From NCBI RefSeq assembly GCF_007754425.1, contig NZ_CP037452.1:3075164-3139163 (forward strand): 64,000 nucleotides of DNA, written 5' to 3'. Under the pieces are notes generated by a model. The model was given only the letters and a program-made list of their open reading frames with translations, did no database searches and was not told where the DNA came from. Origin of the DNA: Gimesia fumaroli. GTDB lineage: Bacteria; Planctomycetota; Planctomycetia; Planctomycetales; Planctomycetaceae. The position numbers were made by a program, and so were the translations under genes. Positions 61,256 through 64,000 of this stretch are shown here, piece by piece (position 1 is the stretch's first letter; each line of letters starts with the position of its first letter).

Positions 61256-64000
61256 TTAATTTTGAATTCGGTTCCACGCCCGCAGGAGAAACTCGCCGCG
61301 GTTTTCTTTGAGTGCCGGCGATTTCTGTATCTCGGCTTGCTGAACTTCGGCCGCGAGTTGGTGCGGATTCAGCGTCCCCTGCTCCAGTTGTTTCAGGCCT
61401 GCTTCCCATGCGGCGCGGACCGATTGCGTCAGTGGTTCATTCAGGCGAGTGTTATAGTCGTTGAAGAAGCCTTTGGTGGCAAAGTACTGGGCGGCGGGGA
61501 TCGCCGGGTTCGAATTGTTGACTTTCAGATCGTTGAAGAAGCTGACCAGTTGGCGCTGTTGGACCAGCGTTTTCACGAGCAAATCAGGATCGAGGTCGGC
61601 GGGTGTCGTCGACTGTTGTCTGGCCAGAGCGGCGGCGTAACCGGCGGCTTCACCCGTTTGCAGGAAGACCGGTTCGAGTCGGATCGCGCCCCAGGCGATG
61701 TGTGTGGCGGAAAGACAAACGGGGACGAGCAAATTATCCACGCCTTGCGGCAGCAGCGCGCGATAGGGAATCTGCGACGGGCGGGATTGTTCGGTCAGAA
61801 TCAATTTGCCGTCATATTTGAAGCCGGGGCGGCTGTCGGTCGTGCAGGAATGCGAGTCCATATACCAGTCGGTCACCGCGATGCTGTCGGGGTGAATCGG
61901 CGTCCGGCGGTAATCGCTGGTGAGCATGCCGTCGTTTTCGTTGAAGACGTGCCGCCCCACAATCCGCCGGGTTTCGCGGACGTACATTTCATAGGGAACG
62001 TGACCATAGTCGGCGTATTCATCTTTCGGCAGGCCCCACTTGAGGTACTCTTTGCGTTTGGCTTCAGGAATCGATTCATCGTGCTGCAGGAACCACATCA
62101 GCCCCAGACCAAAGTCCAGATGTTGCTGAATGATCTTCTCGCGCGTGGGCCAGTCAGCCTCGGGATAGTCGTGATTCTGTCCCGGCATGATCGGGCTGTT
62201 GACGTGCGATTTATGATTCGGCCCCTGCCTCGCCGGGATGTAGCGGCGATGGAAGTCGAGATAATCCGCGCGATCGTAGCTGGCCGGTTGGGGAATCGGC
62301 AGTCGGTTCGCGGGATCGGAGGTCACACAGAATCGGTAGTTATAAGCCTGGACTGCACGATCGGCACTGAAGGGGCTGGTCGGATCGACGCTCCCCTGCC
62401 TTGCTCCGTAGACGCGAATGTTGAGCCCGTCTTTGACGACGCTTTCGGGGCGATGTCCGTCGATGTTGACGAAGACTTTGCCAGCGTGCGGTTCGTTAAA
62501 TTCCTCGCGAGCTTCGCGACCGACGCGATAAGGAACATCGGCCAGCGCGAACAGATCGCCTTCGTAGGTCGCATCGACAAACGTAGTACCGTTGACGCGG
62601 ATCGTTTCGGATGTGCCGTAGCGACAGAGGGACACATTTTTGATCAGCGAACCTTCGCGAGTGACGGCGCTCGGGCAATGATCGAGGAGCAGCGTGATGT
62701 TCTTTTCGCGGGAGACGAGGCGATTGTATTCGCGTTCGGCAACATGCGGCTCGACCCAGCCGATGGGATATTTTTCGTGCGTATAGCGAATGATCTGATG
62801 GTCGCGCGAGTCACGGCCGAACGTGTTGATGTAATAGTTTTCAATGTTTTCCAGCAGCTCGCTGAAGAGGGGCGAACGGGGACCGCCGTAAAGGGCGTCC
62901 CACTGCATCAGGCCGTTGGTCATCATGCCGCCGATGTGTCCGTTGTGTTGCACCAGCAGAACCGAGCACCCTTCCCGGGCCGCACGGACAGCCGCAGCGA
63001 TCCCGCCACCGGTTCCGCCGACCACGACGACGTCATACATTTTTCCATCGACGGCATCGGGCTCTGTTGCCTGTGCGAGCTGCACCGGTTCGTCGGAATG
63101 CCGCGTCGATTCGCCGGGTGTGCGGGGAATCGTTTTCTCAGCCAGTGGCGAAAAGGCGATCTGGCGTGCCTGTTCGTGGCCCGGCTGACGAAATTTCGGT
63201 TTGGCTTCCATCGTGAGTTGAGGAAATCCGGATTTTCGTTTTCCCGCGCGTTCTTCCTTTGCCAGTTTGACCGGCAGCAGTTGCAGACCATCGACGACGA
63301 CATAGCCATCGGCTCCCCGGTTGGAAATGGTAATGGAGGCCAACTGATTCGCTTCAAAACGAAACACGCCCAGCGAGACGGGAACCTGTTTGATCAAAGC
63401 CGGTTTTCGCTGATTGACGGTCACGGTTTGCTCGCCGTCGGCACTTTGAATGGTGACGGGGACATTGCTGGCACGGTTGGGATGCCAGGTATAAAGCAGG
63501 CGGACTTCGTAGTCGCCGGACTGCTTAATGTTGGGAGTGAAGCGGGCTGTTTTCTTGCCGCGGTCTTTGTTTTTGTCGTGCGAATAACTCTTGCCGATCG
63601 GCGAAGGTTGGCCGTTGCTTTCGCTCCAGTCGCCTGTGAATTCGGCGTCTGTATCGTCGAGGACAATTCCCGGCAATTGATCGGCGTTGATGATGGTGCG
63701 TGCGGGGGGCAGACCTCGTTCTGCGGGGGACGGCCAGTCGAGCAGTTGACCGTCGGCGAGCAGTTTGGTGCGGAGTCGCTGATAGTTGACGTCCTGAATC
63801 TTGCAACCGGTGTCAATGGCCTGACTGGCGGCGGTGGCGGCGGACTGGCTGAGAATCATCAGCACCGGTTCCATGCGGGTGGATCCGAACGCGACGTGAC
63901 TGGCCGAAATCGCGAAGGTGACCAGCAGGTTATCGCACTCGGAAGCTTTGGGAACGATGGCATCAAAGCCGATGGGATAGGGGCCGCGGGTGCCGGTGTG
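61256..64000 (-). CDS. Tandem FAD-dependent oxidoreductase with golvesin-like middle domain, 5' end outside the window
   Basis: The frame stays open to the right edge, so the start is missing. The first visible part (PYPIGFDAIVPKASECDNLLV...GSTRMEPVLMILSQSAATAA) is the C-terminal end of one oxidoreductase module. A beta-rich golvesin/xanthan-lyase-like domain follows (IVLDDTDAEFTGDWSES...YVVVDGLQLLP). A second full module comes next, with FAD motif DVVVVGGTGGGIAAAVRAAREG, GHIGGMMTNGL, TFVDATYEGDLFALADVPYRVGREA and the closing VDNLLVPVCLSATHIAWGAIRLEPVFLQTGEAAGYAAA. The two modules end with the same phrase, so this is a duplication. Family role: oxidation of sugars or polysaccharides outside the cytoplasm; not proven. 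Confidence 0.82.
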   Translation of the reverse strand, partial: HTGTRGPYPIGFDAIVPKASECDNLLVTFAISASHVAFGSTRMEPVLMILSQSAATAASQAIDTGCKIQDVNYQRLRTKLLADGQLLDWPSPAERGLPPARTIINADQLPGIVLDDTDAEFTGDWSESNGQPSPIGKSYSHDKNKDRGKKTARFTPNIKQSGDYEVRLLYTWHPNRASNVPVTIQSADGEQTVTVNQRKPALIKQVPVSLGVFRFEANQLASITISNRGADGYVVVDGLQLLPVKLAKEERAGKRKSGFPQLTMEAKPKFRQPGHEQARQIAFSPLAEKTIPRTPGESTRHSDEPVQLAQATEPDAVDGKMYDVVVVGGTGGGIAAAVRAAREGCSVLLVQHNGHIGGMMTNGLMQWDALYGGPRSPLFSELLENIENYYINTFGRDSRDHQIIRYTHEKYPIGWVEPHVAEREYNRLVSREKNITLLLDHCPSAVTREGSLIKNVSLCRYGTSETIRVNGTTFVDATYEGDLFALADVPYRVGREAREEFNEPHAGKVFVNIDGHRPESVVKDGLNIRVYGARQGSVDPTSPFSADRAVQAYNYRFCVTSDPANRLPIPQPASYDRADYLDFHRRYIPARQGPNHKSHVNSPIMPGQNHDYPEADWPTREKIIQQHLDFGLGLMWFLQHDESIPEAKRKEYLKWGLPKDEYADYGHVPYEMYVRETRRIVGRHVFNENDGMLTSDYRRTPIHPDSIAVTDWYMDSHSCTTDSRPGFKYDGKLILTEQSRPSQIPYRALLPQGVDNLLVPVCLSATHIAWGAIRLEPVFLQTGEAAGYAAALARQQSTTPADLDPDLLVKTLVQQRQLVSFFNDLKVNNSNPAIPAAQYFATKGFFNDYNTRLNEPLTQSVRAAWEAGLKQLEQGTLNPHQLAAEVQQAEIQKSPALKENRGEFLLRAWNRIQN

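Overview
The window looks like a chromosomal piece of a planctomycete, most likely of the Gimesia/Planctomyces type. Direct evidence is the density of planctomycete-typical families: a cytochrome-like DUF1549/DUF1553 protein paired with a DUF1501 Tat protein, a DUF1559 pseudopilin, a DUF1598 protein, a GYF_2 membrane protein, a sulfatase, multi-EF-hand proteins, FAD-oxidoreductase/golvesin-type proteins, and a pterin operon of the kind linked to tetrahydromethanopterin C1 chemistry. The genus is inference from memory; no database was searched. No rRNA, tRNA, CRISPR array, transposase or phage gene was recognised.

Layout. 0-7 kb: end of a tandem amidohydrolase, a thioredoxin-YHS protein, then a minus-strand operon (pterin carbinolamine dehydratase, dihydropteroate-synthase-like, pabB, pabA) for pterin/p-aminobenzoate chemistry. 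7-20 kb: the DUF1549/DUF1501 pair, a membrane HEPN protein, a cupin, a TIGR00300-type ornithine cyclodeaminase-like enzyme, a CaCA cation exchanger, a Gfo/Idh-like oxidoreductase, XerC, a small conserved-looking protein and a lipoprotein. 20-26 kb: dusB, then the classic RNA/membrane cluster phoH - 7TM-HD phosphodiesterase - ybeY - corC-like. 26-36 kb: an ExeA-like ATPase, a double-LysM protein, a PhnP-like hydrolase, a DUF1444 protein, a strong small-RNA candidate and glgB. 36-45 kb: a gluzincin-like protein, hemD-hemE-hemY, a sulfatase, a DUF1598 protein and transaldolase. 45-50 kb: small accessory genes with two immunity-like proteins (Imm7-like, SUKH) around a signal-peptidase gene broken by one in-frame TGA. 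50-55.6 kb: an esterase followed by a three-gene surface/secretion-type segment that is bracketed by an exact 53-bp copy of the esterase 3' end.

The most exciting locus is 56.5-60.7 kb. It is an AT-richer two-gene unit encoding a 1321-residue protein (XRE-type HTH, PD-(D/E)XK nuclease-like domain, P-loop NTPase, long helical C-terminus) whose stop codon overlaps the start of a 63-residue membrane protein (ATGA). The architecture resembles STAND/Avs-type anti-phage sensors but has an unusual DNA-binding front end and a translationally coupled membrane partner. It is followed by a repeat-bearing non-coding stretch and a large tandem FAD oxidoreductase that runs off the right edge.
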